Source of the DNA: an uncultured Eubacteriales bacterium | Lineage (GTDB): Bacteria > Bacillota > Clostridia > Christensenellales > CAG-138 | NCBI GenBank assembly: GCA_900540495.1 | Contig: UQGA01000001.1 | Coordinates: 124,001-188,000 of the forward strand | Direction of reading: 5' to 3' | DNA length: 64,000 nucleotides | Part shown: positions 34,586 through 43,427 of the stretch, in pieces | How positions within the stretch are numbered: the stretch's first letter is position 1 | Layout of the letters: the number at the start of each line of letters is the position of its first letter | Notes under the pieces: model-generated | Seen by the model: only the letters and a program-made list of their open reading frames with translations | What the model was told of the DNA's origin: nothing | Database searches by the model: none | Translations under genes and position numbers: made by a program

Positions 34586-35089
34586 ATGGGCCTTCCGACC
34601 TCCCTTCCAGTTGCGCGGCGGCCCGCGTCCGCCCACGCCTCTCCCGCGCCGCGGCAGTCCCCGGCTGTGGCGCATGCGACGGCCGTCCGGCGTGCGGCGC
34701 ACCAGGCCCCGTCGCACTCGATTATAGCGGAAACGGCGCGAAAAATCCACCGTCTTTGCGCGCCGCGCGCGCCGGCGGCTATTTTCCCCTCCCCCGCCGG
34801 GCGGCAAGCGCGATGCCCGCGAGACGCCGGACACGATGTCCGGCAAGATCTCAAACTGCGCCCTGGGCAGCCGCGCGCAGCGCTCCAGCAGTTCGGACAC
34901 GTCGTTTTCCTCCCGCTGCGGGAGCAAAATGCGGTCGCACGGGATCGAAAGCCGCGGCAACCTCTCGCCACGCCGTACCGGGAAAGTGGCGTAGGCGCGG
35001 GCGCTGCGGCAAAATGTTCCGCCGCCCTGCCTCCGCATATTGCGGGGCAGGGCGGCGGGCTGTTCTATGCGTATCGGAGCCGGATGCAG
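34586..35089. other. 504-bp intergenic region upstream of the ECF S-component gene
   Basis: Holds a minus-strand TATAAT (34721-34726) with a poor -35, probably driving the ECF gene, and the terminator at 35020-35059. A minus-strand frame from a GTG at 34900 (with GGGAGGA 8 bases before it) reads SELLERCARLPRAQFEILPD and stays open into the ECF gene, but its later composition is arginine-rich and gene-unlike; I do not annotate it as a gene. Confidence 0.45.
35020..35059 (-). terminator. Terminator of the GGGtGRT operon
   Basis: CCGCCGCCCTGCC (35020-35032) pairs perfectly with GGCAGGGCGGCGG (35047-35059), 30 bases after the stop codon; minus-strand tail AACATTTTG. Confidence 0.75.
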
Positions 35090-36088
35090 TTACTTCACCG
35101 CTTCCTCGATGGCCACGGCGACGGCGACGGTCGCGCCGACCATCGGGTTGTTGCCCATGCCGATGAGGCCCATCATCTCCACGTGCGCCGGGACGGACGA
35201 GCTGCCCGCAAACTGCGCGTCGCTGTGCATGCGGCCCATGGTGTCGGTCATGCCGTAGGAAGCGGGGCCGGCGGCCATGTTGTCCGGGTGCAGCGTGCGG
35301 CCCGTGCCGCCGCCGGAGGCGACGGAGAAATACTTCTTGCCGTTCTCCCAGCACCACTTCTTGTAGGTGCCGGCGACCGGATGCTGGAAACGGGTCGGGT
35401 TTGTGGAGTTGCCGGTGATGGACACGTCCACGCTCTCGTGGCGCATGATCGCCACGCCCTCGTTCACATCGTCCGCGCCGTAGCAGCGCACCTTGGCCCG
35501 GTCGCCTTCGGAGAACGCGCGGGTGGAGACGACTTTCAGCTCGCCGGTATGATAATCGTACTCGGTCTCGACATGCGTAAAGCCGTTGATGCGCGAAATG
35601 ATATACGCCGCATCCTTGCCAAGGCCGTTCAGGATGACCTGCAGCGGCTGCTTGCGGACCTTGTTGGCCGTGCGCGCGATGCCGATGGCCCCTTCGGCGG
35701 CGGCAAAGCTCTCATGCCCGGCGAGGAAGGCGAAGCAATGCGTCTCCTCGCGCAACAGCATGGCCGCCAGATTGCCATGGCCGCGGCCGACCGCGCGCTG
35801 ATCCGCAACCGAACCGGGGATGCAGAACGCCTGCAGCCCGACGCCGATCTGCTCGGCCGCCTCGGCGGCGGTCTTGACGCCCTTCTTGAGCGCAATCGCG
35901 GCGCCCGTGGTATACGCCCAGCAGGCGTTCTCAAACGCGATGGGCTGAATGCCGCGCACGATGCCGGCGGCATCCACGCCCGCCTCGTCGCAGATGCGCT
36001 TGGCGTCCTCAAGACCGTTGATGCCATGCTCGGCGAGGACGGCGTTGATCTTGTCGATCCTTCTTTCGTAGCCTTCAAACGTAATCAT
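35090..36088 (-). CDS. GGGtGRT-family protein of unknown function
   Basis: A 332-residue soluble protein carrying the family-naming motif GGGTGRT at about 259-265 (SVASGGGTGRTLHPDN). Other regular stretches are AYTTGAAIALKKGVKTAAEA, FLAGHESFAAAEGAIGIARTANKVR and a glycine-rich C-terminus (MMGLIGMGNNPMVGATVAVAVAIEEA). No catalytic function is established for the family. It is encoded 13 bases after an IscU-like scaffold gene; this pairing recurs in Firmicutes and suggests a joint role, perhaps with a metal cluster. GGGGAGGT precedes the ATG. Confidence 0.9.
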   Translation of the reverse strand: MITFEGYERRIDKINAVLAEHGINGLEDAKRICDEAGVDAAGIVRGIQPIAFENACWAYTTGAAIALKKGVKTAAEAAEQIGVGLQAFCIPGSVADQRAVGRGHGNLAAMLLREETHCFAFLAGHESFAAAEGAIGIARTANKVRKQPLQVILNGLGKDAAYIISRINGFTHVETEYDYHTGELKVVSTRAFSEGDRAKVRCYGADDVNEGVAIMRHESVDVSITGNSTNPTRFQHPVAGTYKKWCWENGKKYFSVASGGGTGRTLHPDNMAAGPASYGMTDTMGRMHSDAQFAGSSSVPAHVEMMGLIGMGNNPMVGATVAVAVAIEEAVK

Positions 36089-36101
36089 GCTGTACCTCCC
36101 C

Positions 36102-36794
36102 TTACTGCTTGCGCGGATCGATGACCTTGGCGGCCTGGTCGAACCGGCCATAGGTGCCGATGTTTTTCTCATACGCCGCCTTCGGGTCCTCGCCCTTCTT
36201 GATGGCGTCCATCATCTTGCCCAGGTTCACGAACTTGTAGCCGATGATCTCGCCGTTCTCATCGAGACCGATGCCGAGGCAGTAGCCTTCCGCCATCTCC
36301 AGATAGCGCGGCCCCTTGGCGCGCGTGCCGTACATGGTGCCAATCTGCGAACGCAGCCCCTTGCCGAGGTCCTCAAGTCCCGCGCCGATGGGCAGCCCGT
36401 CGTCCGAAAACGCGCTCTGCGTGCGGCCGTATACGATCTGCAGGAACAGCTCGCGCATGGCGGTGTTGATCGCGTCGCACACGAGATCGGAATTGAGCGC
36501 CTCCAGCAGGGTCTTGCCGGGCAGGATCTCGGCGGCCATGGCGGCCGAATGGGTCATGCCGGAACAGCCCAGCGTCTCCACGAGCGCCTCCTCGATGACG
36601 CCGTTCTTCACATTGAGCGTCAGCTTGCAAGCGCCCTGCTGCGGGGCACACCAGCCCACGCCGTGCGTCAGGCCGCTGATATCGCCGATCTGCTTGGCCT
36701 TAACCCACTTGCCCTCCTCGGGAATCGGCGCCGGGCCGTGCTTTGCGCCCTTGCAGACGCAGGCCATCTCTTCCACATCGCGGGAATACTGCAT
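36102..36794 (-). CDS. IscU/NifU-N-like iron-sulfur scaffold protein, divergent
   Basis: A 230-residue protein with an IscU-like core: VKNGVIEEALVETLGCSGMTHSAAMAAEILPGKTLLEALN resembles the strand, cysteine loop and helix of IscU (FGCGSAIASSSLATEMVKGKTL). Only the first of the three canonical IscU cysteines is in place (C77); others lie at C12, C14, C49 and C56, and the late LHCSxLA motif is absent. About 100 extra residues follow the core. AAAGGAGGA precedes the ATG. It is the first gene in an operon with the GGGtGRT protein; no IscS partner is nearby. Confidence 0.85.
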   Translation of the reverse strand: MQYSRDVEEMACVCKGAKHGPAPIPEEGKWVKAKQIGDISGLTHGVGWCAPQQGACKLTLNVKNGVIEEALVETLGCSGMTHSAAMAAEILPGKTLLEALNSDLVCDAINTAMRELFLQIVYGRTQSAFSDDGLPIGAGLEDLGKGLRSQIGTMYGTRAKGPRYLEMAEGYCLGIGLDENGEIIGYKFVNLGKMMDAIKKGEDPKAAYEKNIGTYGRFDQAAKVIDPRKQ

Positions 36795-36864
36795 GACGGA
36801 AACTCCTCCTTTAATCGTTTGCGGCAGGCCTGTCCGGCCGCAAGTCCGTATGAAATCAGCATAT

Positions 36865-36893
36865 AGTATACCATTTTGTCCGCCGTCGTGCAA
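36865..36893 (-). promoter_or_regulatory. Promoter of the IscU-like/GGGtGRT operon
   Basis: Minus strand TTGCAC (36888-36893), 17 bases, TATACT (36865-36870). Confidence 0.8.
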
Positions 36894-36944
36894 GCCGGGG
36901 CCGGAAATTTTACCGCCGCGCAACGGGCGTTGCGACCGGCTGCC

Positions 36945-38177
36945 TCAACGGCGCACGAGCAGCACGGTCAGATCGTTAACGTTGGTGCCGGTCGCGCCCG
37001 TCATGAGCAGGCCGTCCACCGCGCGCAGCGCATGATAGGCGTCGTTATCGTCGAGTGCGTCCGCGATGCGGCGCCCCTGCGCTTCAAGCGCCGCGCACGT
37101 CCGCCCGTCCACATAGCCGCCCGCCGCGTCCGTCGGGCCGTCCGTACCGTCGGAACCGAACGAGAACAACGCCGTATCCGCCATGCCCGCAATGCCCTGC
37201 GCGGCGGACAGGGCAAGCTCCTGATTGCGGCCGCCAAGCCCCTTGCCGCGCACATGCACGACCGTTTCTCCGCCGGCAATGAACGCGACGGATTCCCGCG
37301 ACTGCTGGTAATAGGCGGCGATGGCGGCAAAAAAACGCCCGGCCTCGCGCGCCTCACAGCAGAGGCTCGCCGTCAGCACCGTCGGGCGGTAGCCCAGCTC
37401 CCGGCACGACGTCTCGGCGGCCGCGCAGAGTTGCCGCACGCTGCCGGTCACATGCGTTTCCACATGCGGAAGCGACTTCGGCGTTTCTGCCCGCAGCAGC
37501 GCCATTGCCTCCGCCGAGAGCGCAAGGCCGTACTTTTCTACGATGTAGAGCGCCTGCTCCGTGGTCGAGCCGTCCGGATAGGCCGGCCCGGAAGCGATCA
37601 TATCCAGCGGGTCGCCGATGATGTCGGACAGGACGACGGAGAACACGCGCGCCGGCGCGCACAGCGCAGCAAAGCGGCCGCCCTTGACGGCGGAAAGGCG
37701 CTTGCGGATCGTGTTGATTTCCACGATGTCCGCGCCGGAGACCAGCAACTGTTTCGTCAGCGCCGCAAGTTCGCCGCCGTCGATCAGCGGTTTTTCGAAC
37801 AGCGCGCTGCCGCCGCCGGAGAGCAGGAACAGCACGAGGTCGTCCCCGGTCAGCGGCGTCACCAGATCGATGGCCGCCTGCGTGGCTGCAAAGGAGTTTT
37901 CATCCGGCACGGGATGCCCGGCCTCCCGGACGCACAGGCCCGGCAGCGCGCCCCGGGCATGGCCGTACTTGGTGATGACGATGCCGCCGTCCACCCGGCC
38001 TTTGAGCACGGCAAGCGCCGCAGAAGCCATCTGCCAGGCGGCCTTCCCCACCGCGACAAGCACGAGCCGGCCCCGGCAGGGCGGCAACGTCTGAAGCGCC
38101 TTCTGTACCGCCGTATCCGGCATGGCTGCATGCAAAGCGGCGGCGATGACGGCTTCGGCGTCCTGTTTCAAATTCAT
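36945..38177 (-). CDS. Glycerate 2-kinase, MOFRL type
   Basis: A 410-residue kinase making 2-phosphoglycerate from glycerate. Typical stretches: LVAVGKAAWQMASAA, VTKYGHARG, LFLLSGGGSALFEKPL, INTIRKRLSAVKGGR with the conserved Lys/Arg, SDIIGDPLDMIASGPAYPD, and the C-terminal MOFRL domain GKGLGGRNQELALSAAQG and GSDGTDGPTDAAGG. With the GntP-type permease and the CdaR regulator it forms a sugar-acid/glycerate uptake operon. Confidence 0.93.
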   Translation of the reverse strand: MNLKQDAEAVIAAALHAAMPDTAVQKALQTLPPCRGRLVLVAVGKAAWQMASAALAVLKGRVDGGIVITKYGHARGALPGLCVREAGHPVPDENSFAATQAAIDLVTPLTGDDLVLFLLSGGGSALFEKPLIDGGELAALTKQLLVSGADIVEINTIRKRLSAVKGGRFAALCAPARVFSVVLSDIIGDPLDMIASGPAYPDGSTTEQALYIVEKYGLALSAEAMALLRAETPKSLPHVETHVTGSVRQLCAAAETSCRELGYRPTVLTASLCCEAREAGRFFAAIAAYYQQSRESVAFIAGGETVVHVRGKGLGGRNQELALSAAQGIAGMADTALFSFGSDGTDGPTDAAGGYVDGRTCAALEAQGRRIADALDDNDAYHALRAVDGLLMTGATGTNVNDLTVLLVRR

Positions 38178-38205
38178 ACACGGCTCCTTTCCGAACCCGT
38201 AAAGC

Positions 38206-38230
38206 CGGGCGGCGGCAGAGCCGCCGCCCG
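38206..38230. other. Intercistronic hairpin between gntP-like and glycerate kinase genes
   Basis: CGGGCGGCGGC (38206-38216) pairs with GCCGCCGCCCG (38220-38230) around a 3-base loop, with no U-run. Probably stabilises the upstream transcript or lowers readthrough into the kinase gene. Confidence 0.6.
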
Positions 38231-38274
38231 AAGCGGGTCACCGTTCGGTTTCAGATCTGTCCGGCGCCGCCGGA

Positions 38275-39627
38275 TCAATGCAGGAACAGCCAAGCGATGA
38301 ACACGCCGACCATGGAGGCAAGACCAATGACGAGCGTGCCGAGCGTCTGCGTCTTGTAGCCGTCCTCGACCTTCATTTCGCCAAAGTTTGTGACCACCCA
38401 GAAGTAGCTGTCGTTGGCATGGGACACCGTCATGGCGCCGGCGCCGATGGCGATGACGGTCAGCGCGCCGAGCACCGGCGTACCGAGGCCGAGCGCCTCC
38501 ATCATCGGGGCCATGATGCCCGCCGTGGTCGTAATCGCCACGGTGGAGGAGCCCTGCGCGCACTTGAGGATCGCAGCCAGCAGGAACGGGAAGAAGATGC
38601 CGATGGCAGAGAGCGTGTCGGCGTTGGTCGTGATGTAATCAACCATGTTCGTGGAGGAAATGACCTTGCCAAGCACGCCGCCGGCCGCCGTTACGAACAG
38701 GATCGGGCCGGTGACGCGGAGCGTATCGTCCGTAATCTGATAGAAGCCCTGCATCCCCTTTTGCATCGCCAGCAGGATCACGCCAAGCACCACGCCGACG
38801 GCGAGCGCCATGATCGGCGTGCCAAGGAACTGCACGAACGGCACCGCCAGGCCCGCCATCGAGAATGCGGAGGCCAGGCCCATCAGCAGAATCGGAACGA
38901 CGATGGGCGCGAAGGCCAACCAGGCGCTCGGCAGCTTGCCGTAGCCGGCGACCAGCTCCTCATATGTCCTGGCGGTCGCATCGCTCAGATCCGCTTCATC
39001 CGCCGCCCGGACTTTCCTGCCGATGATTCGCGCAAAGATATAGCCCGCGACGAGCGCCGGGATGGACAACAGCGCGCCGATGCCCATGACCAGCAGCAGA
39101 TGATTGCCCACGCCGAGCGTATTGGCCGCCGCGATCGGGCCCGGCGTCGGCGGGATGAAGCAGTGCGAGATGTAAAGGCCCATGGACAGTGCCACCGTGC
39201 AGGCCACGGACGACTTGCGGGTACGCTGCACGAGCGCCTTGCGGATCGGATTCAGGATGACGAAGCCCGAATCGCAGAACACGGGGATGGACACAATCCA
39301 GCCCATGATGAGCATGGCCAGCTCCGGATGCTTTTTGCCGACGAGCCTGACCACGCAGTCGGACATCTTGAGTGCCGCGCCGGACATCTCCAGCAACGTG
39401 CCCACGAGCGCGCCGAGGATGATGACGATGCCGATACTCGTGAACGTGCCGGAAAATCCCTGGCCGATGACGGTCGGGATGTCCGGCAGCGGGATGCCGC
39501 CGAGAATGGCCAGCAGCAGCGAGACCGCCAGGATCGACAGAAACGGATGGATCTTGAGCTTGGAGATCGCCAGGATCATGAGCACGATACACACAACAAA
39601 GGCGATCATCAACGGGATACCGGTCAT
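38275..39627 (-). CDS. GntP-family gluconate/glycerate permease
   Basis: A 450-residue, about 12-helix proton symporter. Family stretches include ISKLKIHPFLSILAVSLLLAI, GFSGTFTSIGIVIILGALVGTLLE, SIPVFCDSGFVILNPI and HCFIPPTPGPIAAANTLGV. Length is typical. ATG at 39627 follows GGAGGG. The partner kinase suggests glycerate or a related sugar acid as substrate. It has its own promoter (39686-39714). Confidence 0.93.
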   Translation of the reverse strand: MTGIPLMIAFVVCIVLMILAISKLKIHPFLSILAVSLLLAILGGIPLPDIPTVIGQGFSGTFTSIGIVIILGALVGTLLEMSGAALKMSDCVVRLVGKKHPELAMLIMGWIVSIPVFCDSGFVILNPIRKALVQRTRKSSVACTVALSMGLYISHCFIPPTPGPIAAANTLGVGNHLLLVMGIGALLSIPALVAGYIFARIIGRKVRAADEADLSDATARTYEELVAGYGKLPSAWLAFAPIVVPILLMGLASAFSMAGLAVPFVQFLGTPIMALAVGVVLGVILLAMQKGMQGFYQITDDTLRVTGPILFVTAAGGVLGKVISSTNMVDYITTNADTLSAIGIFFPFLLAAILKCAQGSSTVAITTTAGIMAPMMEALGLGTPVLGALTVIAIGAGAMTVSHANDSYFWVVTNFGEMKVEDGYKTQTLGTLVIGLASMVGVFIAWLFLH

Positions 39628-39685
39628 ATCGTTTTCCCTCCCAGATAGATTTCCGCCCGAGACGGCGGTTTGATTGGATACCCGG

Positions 39686-39714
39686 ATTATATCGGACTGC
39701 CGCGCTTTTGTATA
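39686..39714 (-). promoter_or_regulatory. Promoter of the permease-kinase genes
   Basis: Minus strand TATACA (39709-39714), 17 bases, TATAAT (39686-39691). The upstream 60 bases are AT-rich with repeated GTTTAT words, a possible CdaR site. Confidence 0.65.
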
Positions 39715-39794
39715 TGTTTTATAAACCAATAAACTATGGAATAATATGTTGTTTGTAACAAATTATGCCCGTTTTATCGAATTGCCACCTCCCG

Positions 39795-40955
39795 CTACGC
39801 CCGCATGGCATCGCGCACCTCCCGATAAAAATAGATGGCGATGTAGAACAGCGAAGAGTGGCGGATGGAGCGTGGGTCATACCCGGTGCGCTCGGCGATG
39901 CGGCGAAGTTTGTACTGCAACGTGTTCCGGTGAACGAAGAGCTTCGCCGCCGCGCGGCTGATGGAGCCTTCGTTGTCATAAAACACCTCCAGCATGGGCA
40001 GCAGGCGGGCGATCTCCGCATCCGAAAACCCGCGCATAATCTTGCGAATGTATTCCTGCTTGGTTGCGCTGTCCACCTCGTCAGCAAAGACCTCCATGTT
40101 CAGATCCGCATACAGGCGAACGGCCCATTTGTGCGTGCGCATGCAGGCGGCAAGCGCCCGCTGCGCCTTGACGCAGTTGGCGTGCATGCTCTCGTATTCG
40201 CCGACCCGGTCGTCGATCCCGACGGCAAGCCGCAGGTTCGGGAACGCCGCTTCCACCCGCGCGCGCATGGCATCGGCAAGGCGGACCAGTTCCTCGTCCT
40301 GCTGCAGCGTTACGAGGCAGATCAACCCGGAAGCGGCCTTCAAAAACAGGTTGTTGCGGTCCGTATTCACGATGAACTGCTTGATCTCCCGCTCGGCGGC
40401 ATTGATGTCGCGCAGCGCTCCCCAGCCCTGGGTGGGCGCAGGCTCGTACGCGCAGCAGGCCAGCACCCGCCGCGGGATGCTGACGTCCATGTGCAGCGCA
40501 AGCCCCCGCTCCAAAAAGGCCGCATTGAGATTCCGGCGGTCGCCGTTGAGCCACTCGTCCAGATAGCTGTTGCGCACGCTCTCGCCCATGACGCGCTGCT
40601 CGGCATGATACGCCTCCGAAAGCAGCAGCTCCGTCATGCGCTGAATGATGCGCGCATTGGCCACGATCTGTCCGTATTCCCCCGTGATGCCGAGCACGCC
40701 AAGCGTGCGTCCCTCCATAACAATGGGGAAATTTACGCCGCGCAGGGCGCCGGCATATTCGCCGTCGTGGTGGACGACCACCTCCGGCAGCCCCTCCGAC
40801 ACGATCCGATGGGCGCCGCCATGGAACGTGCCGACGCGGGCGGGGTCGCTGGATGCGAGGATGACACCGTTCGGTCCCATCAGGTTGATCTTCTGCGGTA
40901 TGACTCCGTTGACCTCTGCGACGATCTTTTCGGCGATCTGCTTGGACAGTTCCAC
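39795..40955 (-). CDS. CdaR-type sugar-diacid-responsive regulator
   Basis: A 386-residue activator. The N-terminal diacid-recognition domain is seen in INLMGPNGVILASSDPARVGTFH and GREYGQIV-like LGITGEYGQIVANARIIQRM, a GGDEF-like middle domain follows, and the C-terminal PucR-type helix-turn-helix is GSISRAAAKLFVHRNTLQYKLRRIAERTG. CdaR proteins activate glycerate, galactarate and glucarate genes, matching the adjacent permease and kinase. GTG start at 40955, preceded by GGAGGGG. Confidence 0.92.
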   Translation of the reverse strand: MELSKQIAEKIVAEVNGVIPQKINLMGPNGVILASSDPARVGTFHGGAHRIVSEGLPEVVVHHDGEYAGALRGVNFPIVMEGRTLGVLGITGEYGQIVANARIIQRMTELLLSEAYHAEQRVMGESVRNSYLDEWLNGDRRNLNAAFLERGLALHMDVSIPRRVLACCAYEPAPTQGWGALRDINAAEREIKQFIVNTDRNNLFLKAASGLICLVTLQQDEELVRLADAMRARVEAAFPNLRLAVGIDDRVGEYESMHANCVKAQRALAACMRTHKWAVRLYADLNMEVFADEVDSATKQEYIRKIMRGFSDAEIARLLPMLEVFYDNEGSISRAAAKLFVHRNTLQYKLRRIAERTGYDPRSIRHSSLFYIAIYFYREVRDAMRA

Positions 40956-40988
40956 GCCCCGTTCCCCTCCCGTCCGCTTTCTACCGCC

Positions 40989-41017
40989 AGTATACCAGCA
41001 CGCGCCTGCCGCGGCAA
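40989..41017 (-). promoter_or_regulatory. cdaR promoter
   Basis: Minus strand TTGCCG (41012-41017), 17 bases, TATACT (40989-40994). Its -35 box lies 8 bases from the -35 box of the divergent promoter. Confidence 0.8.
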
Positions 41018-41025
41018 GCGGACAT

Positions 41026-41055
41026 TTGCGCGTGGCGCCGCCGCTGTGGTATACT
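41026..41055 (+). promoter_or_regulatory. Promoter of the YhhN-rmuC operon
   Basis: TTGCGC (41026-41031), 18 bases, TATACT (41050-41055), back to back with the cdaR promoter. Confidence 0.75.
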
Positions 41056-41086
41056 GATATCGGATGAAGCTCTCGGAAGGGACGCG

Positions 41087-41749
41087 ATGACCATGCCGTT
41101 TCTCTGGCTGTTCTGCCTCGTCGCCTGCGCGCATCTTTACGCCTGTGTCCGCCGTTTCGAGCGGGTCCGCCATGCGACCAAACCGTTGCTGATGCCGCTG
41201 TTGGCCGCCTGGTACGCGGCGATGGCGGGCGCGTCCGCGCGCCTGCCGGTGGTGCTGGCGCTGCTCTTGGGCACGGTGGGCGACACGCTGCTGCTCTCCG
41301 CGCGGCCGGCATTTTTTTCCACCGGGACGGCCTGTTTTGCGCTTGGGCACGGCTGCTACATCTTCCACATGCTTTCCAGCCTGCCCGTCTGGCCCGACGC
41401 CCGGACGGTGCTGCCGTGCGTTGCCGCCTACCTCTTGCTGGTTGCGGTGGCGGCTTTCCGATTCTGGCCCCACCTGCCGCGCCGGGCCGCGCCCTTCTGC
41501 GTGCTGTATATGGCCATCCTGGCCGGCATGAGCTGCTGTGCGCTGTTGTACGCGCGCAGCGGTATGGCCTTCGGGTGGCTCGTCTTTGCCGGATCGCTGT
41601 TGTTCCTCGTATCGGACGCGATCCTGACGCGGACCGCATTCTGTTCAAACGCCGGCGAACACCGCCTTTCCGTCATGCTGACGTATATCGCGGCGCAGGG
41701 GCTGATGACGGCCGGCTTCCTTGGAGGTGCCATATGGAAGATAAACTGA
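41087..41749 (+). CDS. YhhN-family membrane protein (lysoplasmalogenase-like)
   Basis: A 220-residue protein with about eight helices. KPLLMPLLAAWY, LLGTVGDTLLLS, FALGHGCYIFHML and LVFAGSLLFLVSDAIL carry the conserved Asp and His residues of the YhhN family, which includes the lysoplasmalogenase TMEM86. Plasmalogen lipids occur in many anaerobic Clostridia, so the activity is plausible. The rmuC start lies inside its last 16 bases. Confidence 0.88.
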   Translation: MTMPFLWLFCLVACAHLYACVRRFERVRHATKPLLMPLLAAWYAAMAGASARLPVVLALLLGTVGDTLLLSARPAFFSTGTACFALGHGCYIFHMLSSLPVWPDARTVLPCVAAYLLLVAVAAFRFWPHLPRRAAPFCVLYMAILAGMSCCALLYARSGMAFGWLVFAGSLLFLVSDAILTRTAFCSNAGEHRLSVMLTYIAAQGLMTAGFLGGAIWKIN

Positions 41750-43032
41750 CGATCATCCTGATCCTGAGCGCCGCCTGTGCGGCGTTGCTCGCCTTCGTCC
41801 TGCTGCTGTTGCTGCGCCTGCGCAATGGCGGCGGCGCGCAGAGCGCGATGCGGGAGGAGCAGGCCGCCATGCGACGCACACTCGCCGACTCGCAGGCGGC
41901 GCTGCGGCAGGAGTTGACGGCCACGGTGCAGAACGCCGTCTCCTCGCTCGGCAACCTGCTCGGCGCCAGCCAGCAGCGCGCGGCCGAACAGTCGGAGCTG
42001 CGTTTCAAAACCTTTGAAACGGGCAACGAACAAAAGCTCGAAGCCATACGGGAAACCATGGAGCGCCGTCTGACGCGCCTGCAGGCGGACAACAACGAAA
42101 AGCTCGACCAGATGCGCCTCGTGGTGGACGAAAAGCTCCAGCAGACGCTGGAGACCAAAATGACGCAATCGTTCCGGCTGGTGAGCGAACGGCTTGAACA
42201 GGTCTACAAGGGGCTCGGCGAAATGCAGACGCTCGCCACCGGCGTGGGCGACCTCAAGCGCGTGCTGTCCGGCGTCAAAACGCGCGGCATCCTTGGCGAA
42301 ATTCAGCTTGGCGCCATTCTCGAAGAGATCCTTTCGCCGGAACAGTATGAAAAAAACGTGGCCACCCGCCCGCGCAGCACGGAACGCGTGGAATACGCCG
42401 TGCGCCTGCCCGGCGACGATGGGGCGCCGGTCTATCTGCCCATCGACTCCAAATTCCCGGGCGACGCCTATGCCAACCTGCTCGACGCCTACGACAGCGG
42501 TTCCCCGGAGCGCGTACACGCGGCGGTGAACGCGCTGACCGCGCAGATCAGGAAGGAGGCGCGCGACATCCGCGACAAGTATGTCGCCCCGCCGCACACC
42601 ACCGAATTTGCCGTGATGTTCCTCCCGTTTGAAGGCCTCTATGCCGAGGTGGTCAACCGCGGGCTCGTCGAGGAACTGCAGCGCAGCTATCGCGTGAGCA
42701 TCGCCGGGCCGTCCACGATGGCGGCGTTGCTCAACAGCCTGCAGATGGGTTTCCGCACGCTGGCGCTGCAAAAGCGTTCCGGCGAGGTCTGGCAGGTGCT
42801 CGGCGCCGTCCGCGCGGAGTTCGACAAGTTCGGCGCCACGCTCGAGCGCACGCAGAAGCGTTTGGACGACGCGCACCGCGAGCTGGATGAGCTCGTCGGC
42901 AAGCGTACGCGGCAGATCCAGCGCAAGCTGCGCAGCGTCGAGCGCATCGAGGACCCCGCCCTCTCAAACGCGCTGCTGTTGCCGGACGAGCAAGCGCCGC
43001 TCGCCGCCGAAGCGGACAGCGGCGACGAATGA
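41734..43032 (+). CDS. rmuC: RmuC-family DNA recombination protein
   Basis: A 432-residue protein: an N-terminal membrane helix (IILILSAACAALLAFVLLLLL), a coiled coil to about 180, and the RmuC nuclease-like domain with GILGEIQLGAILEEIL, LPIDSKFPGDAYANLL, FLPFEGLYAEVV and GPSTMAALLNSLQMGFRTL. RmuC limits recombination between inverted repeats. GGAGGT precedes the ATG, which overlaps the end of the YhhN gene. Parts of this gene reappear as a scrambled remnant at 44584-44751. Confidence 0.94.
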   Translation: MEDKLTIILILSAACAALLAFVLLLLLRLRNGGGAQSAMREEQAAMRRTLADSQAALRQELTATVQNAVSSLGNLLGASQQRAAEQSELRFKTFETGNEQKLEAIRETMERRLTRLQADNNEKLDQMRLVVDEKLQQTLETKMTQSFRLVSERLEQVYKGLGEMQTLATGVGDLKRVLSGVKTRGILGEIQLGAILEEILSPEQYEKNVATRPRSTERVEYAVRLPGDDGAPVYLPIDSKFPGDAYANLLDAYDSGSPERVHAAVNALTAQIRKEARDIRDKYVAPPHTTEFAVMFLPFEGLYAEVVNRGLVEELQRSYRVSIAGPSTMAALLNSLQMGFRTLALQKRSGEVWQVLGAVRAEFDKFGATLERTQKRLDDAHRELDELVGKRTRQIQRKLRSVERIEDPALSNALLLPDEQAPLAAEADSGDE

Positions 43033-43125
43033 ACGGCGGTTCCGCCCGCGCGCGGGATGCGGACTCCCTGCTACGGCCATGCGGCGCGCAGACGGCCGGG
43101 GAGCGCGCAGCGATGCCGTTTTTGC

Positions 43126-43154
43126 TTGACAAGCCGGCGCTGCATTGTTAAAAT
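43126..43154 (+). promoter_or_regulatory. Promoter of the decayed tRNA-Arg copy
   Basis: TTGACA (43126-43131), 17 bases, TAAAAT (43149-43154), identical in its boxes and spacer to the promoter of the intact copy, so the copy may still be transcribed. Confidence 0.8.
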
Positions 43155-43168
43155 AAACAGGCGTGAAT

Positions 43169-43244
43169 GCGCTTGCAGCCCAGTGGATAGAGTGCCCAGC
43201 CACGAACCGGCAGGTCGCAGGTTCGAATCCTGCCAGGCGCGCCA
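43169..43244 (+). pseudogene. Decayed tRNA-Arg(ACG) copy
   Basis: 76 bases including CCA, differing from the intact tRNA at 44821-44896 by five transitions: T8C, T12C, G30A, T33C and T43C. These remove the universal U8 and U33 and break a D-stem pair (12-23) and an anticodon-stem pair (30-40). The acceptor stem, the anticodon ACG and the T-arm are unchanged. No terminator follows, unlike the intact copy. It is probably non-functional; expression cannot be excluded. Confidence 0.85.
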
Positions 43245-43427
43245 CTTATCAGAGCAAACCATTTGTGTTTACTCTAATTTTTATAACGAATGGCGGTTTG
43301 GGCCAAGTTTCCCCCCTTCCCACTTCCTCTCCAATTGCCCCGTTTCCTGGTTCTACGTCGTTTTGGGAGGCCGATCCCTTCTTCCGCCGCCTTTGTACAA
43401 CAGCATCATCCCACAGGAGGTTCTCTT

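Noticed and set aside
34586..34900. Possible small gene with GTG start at 34900 upstream of the ECF S component
   Set aside because: A ribosome-like site is present and the first 25 residues look protein-like, but the frame becomes Arg-rich, has no own stop and runs through the probable ECF promoter.
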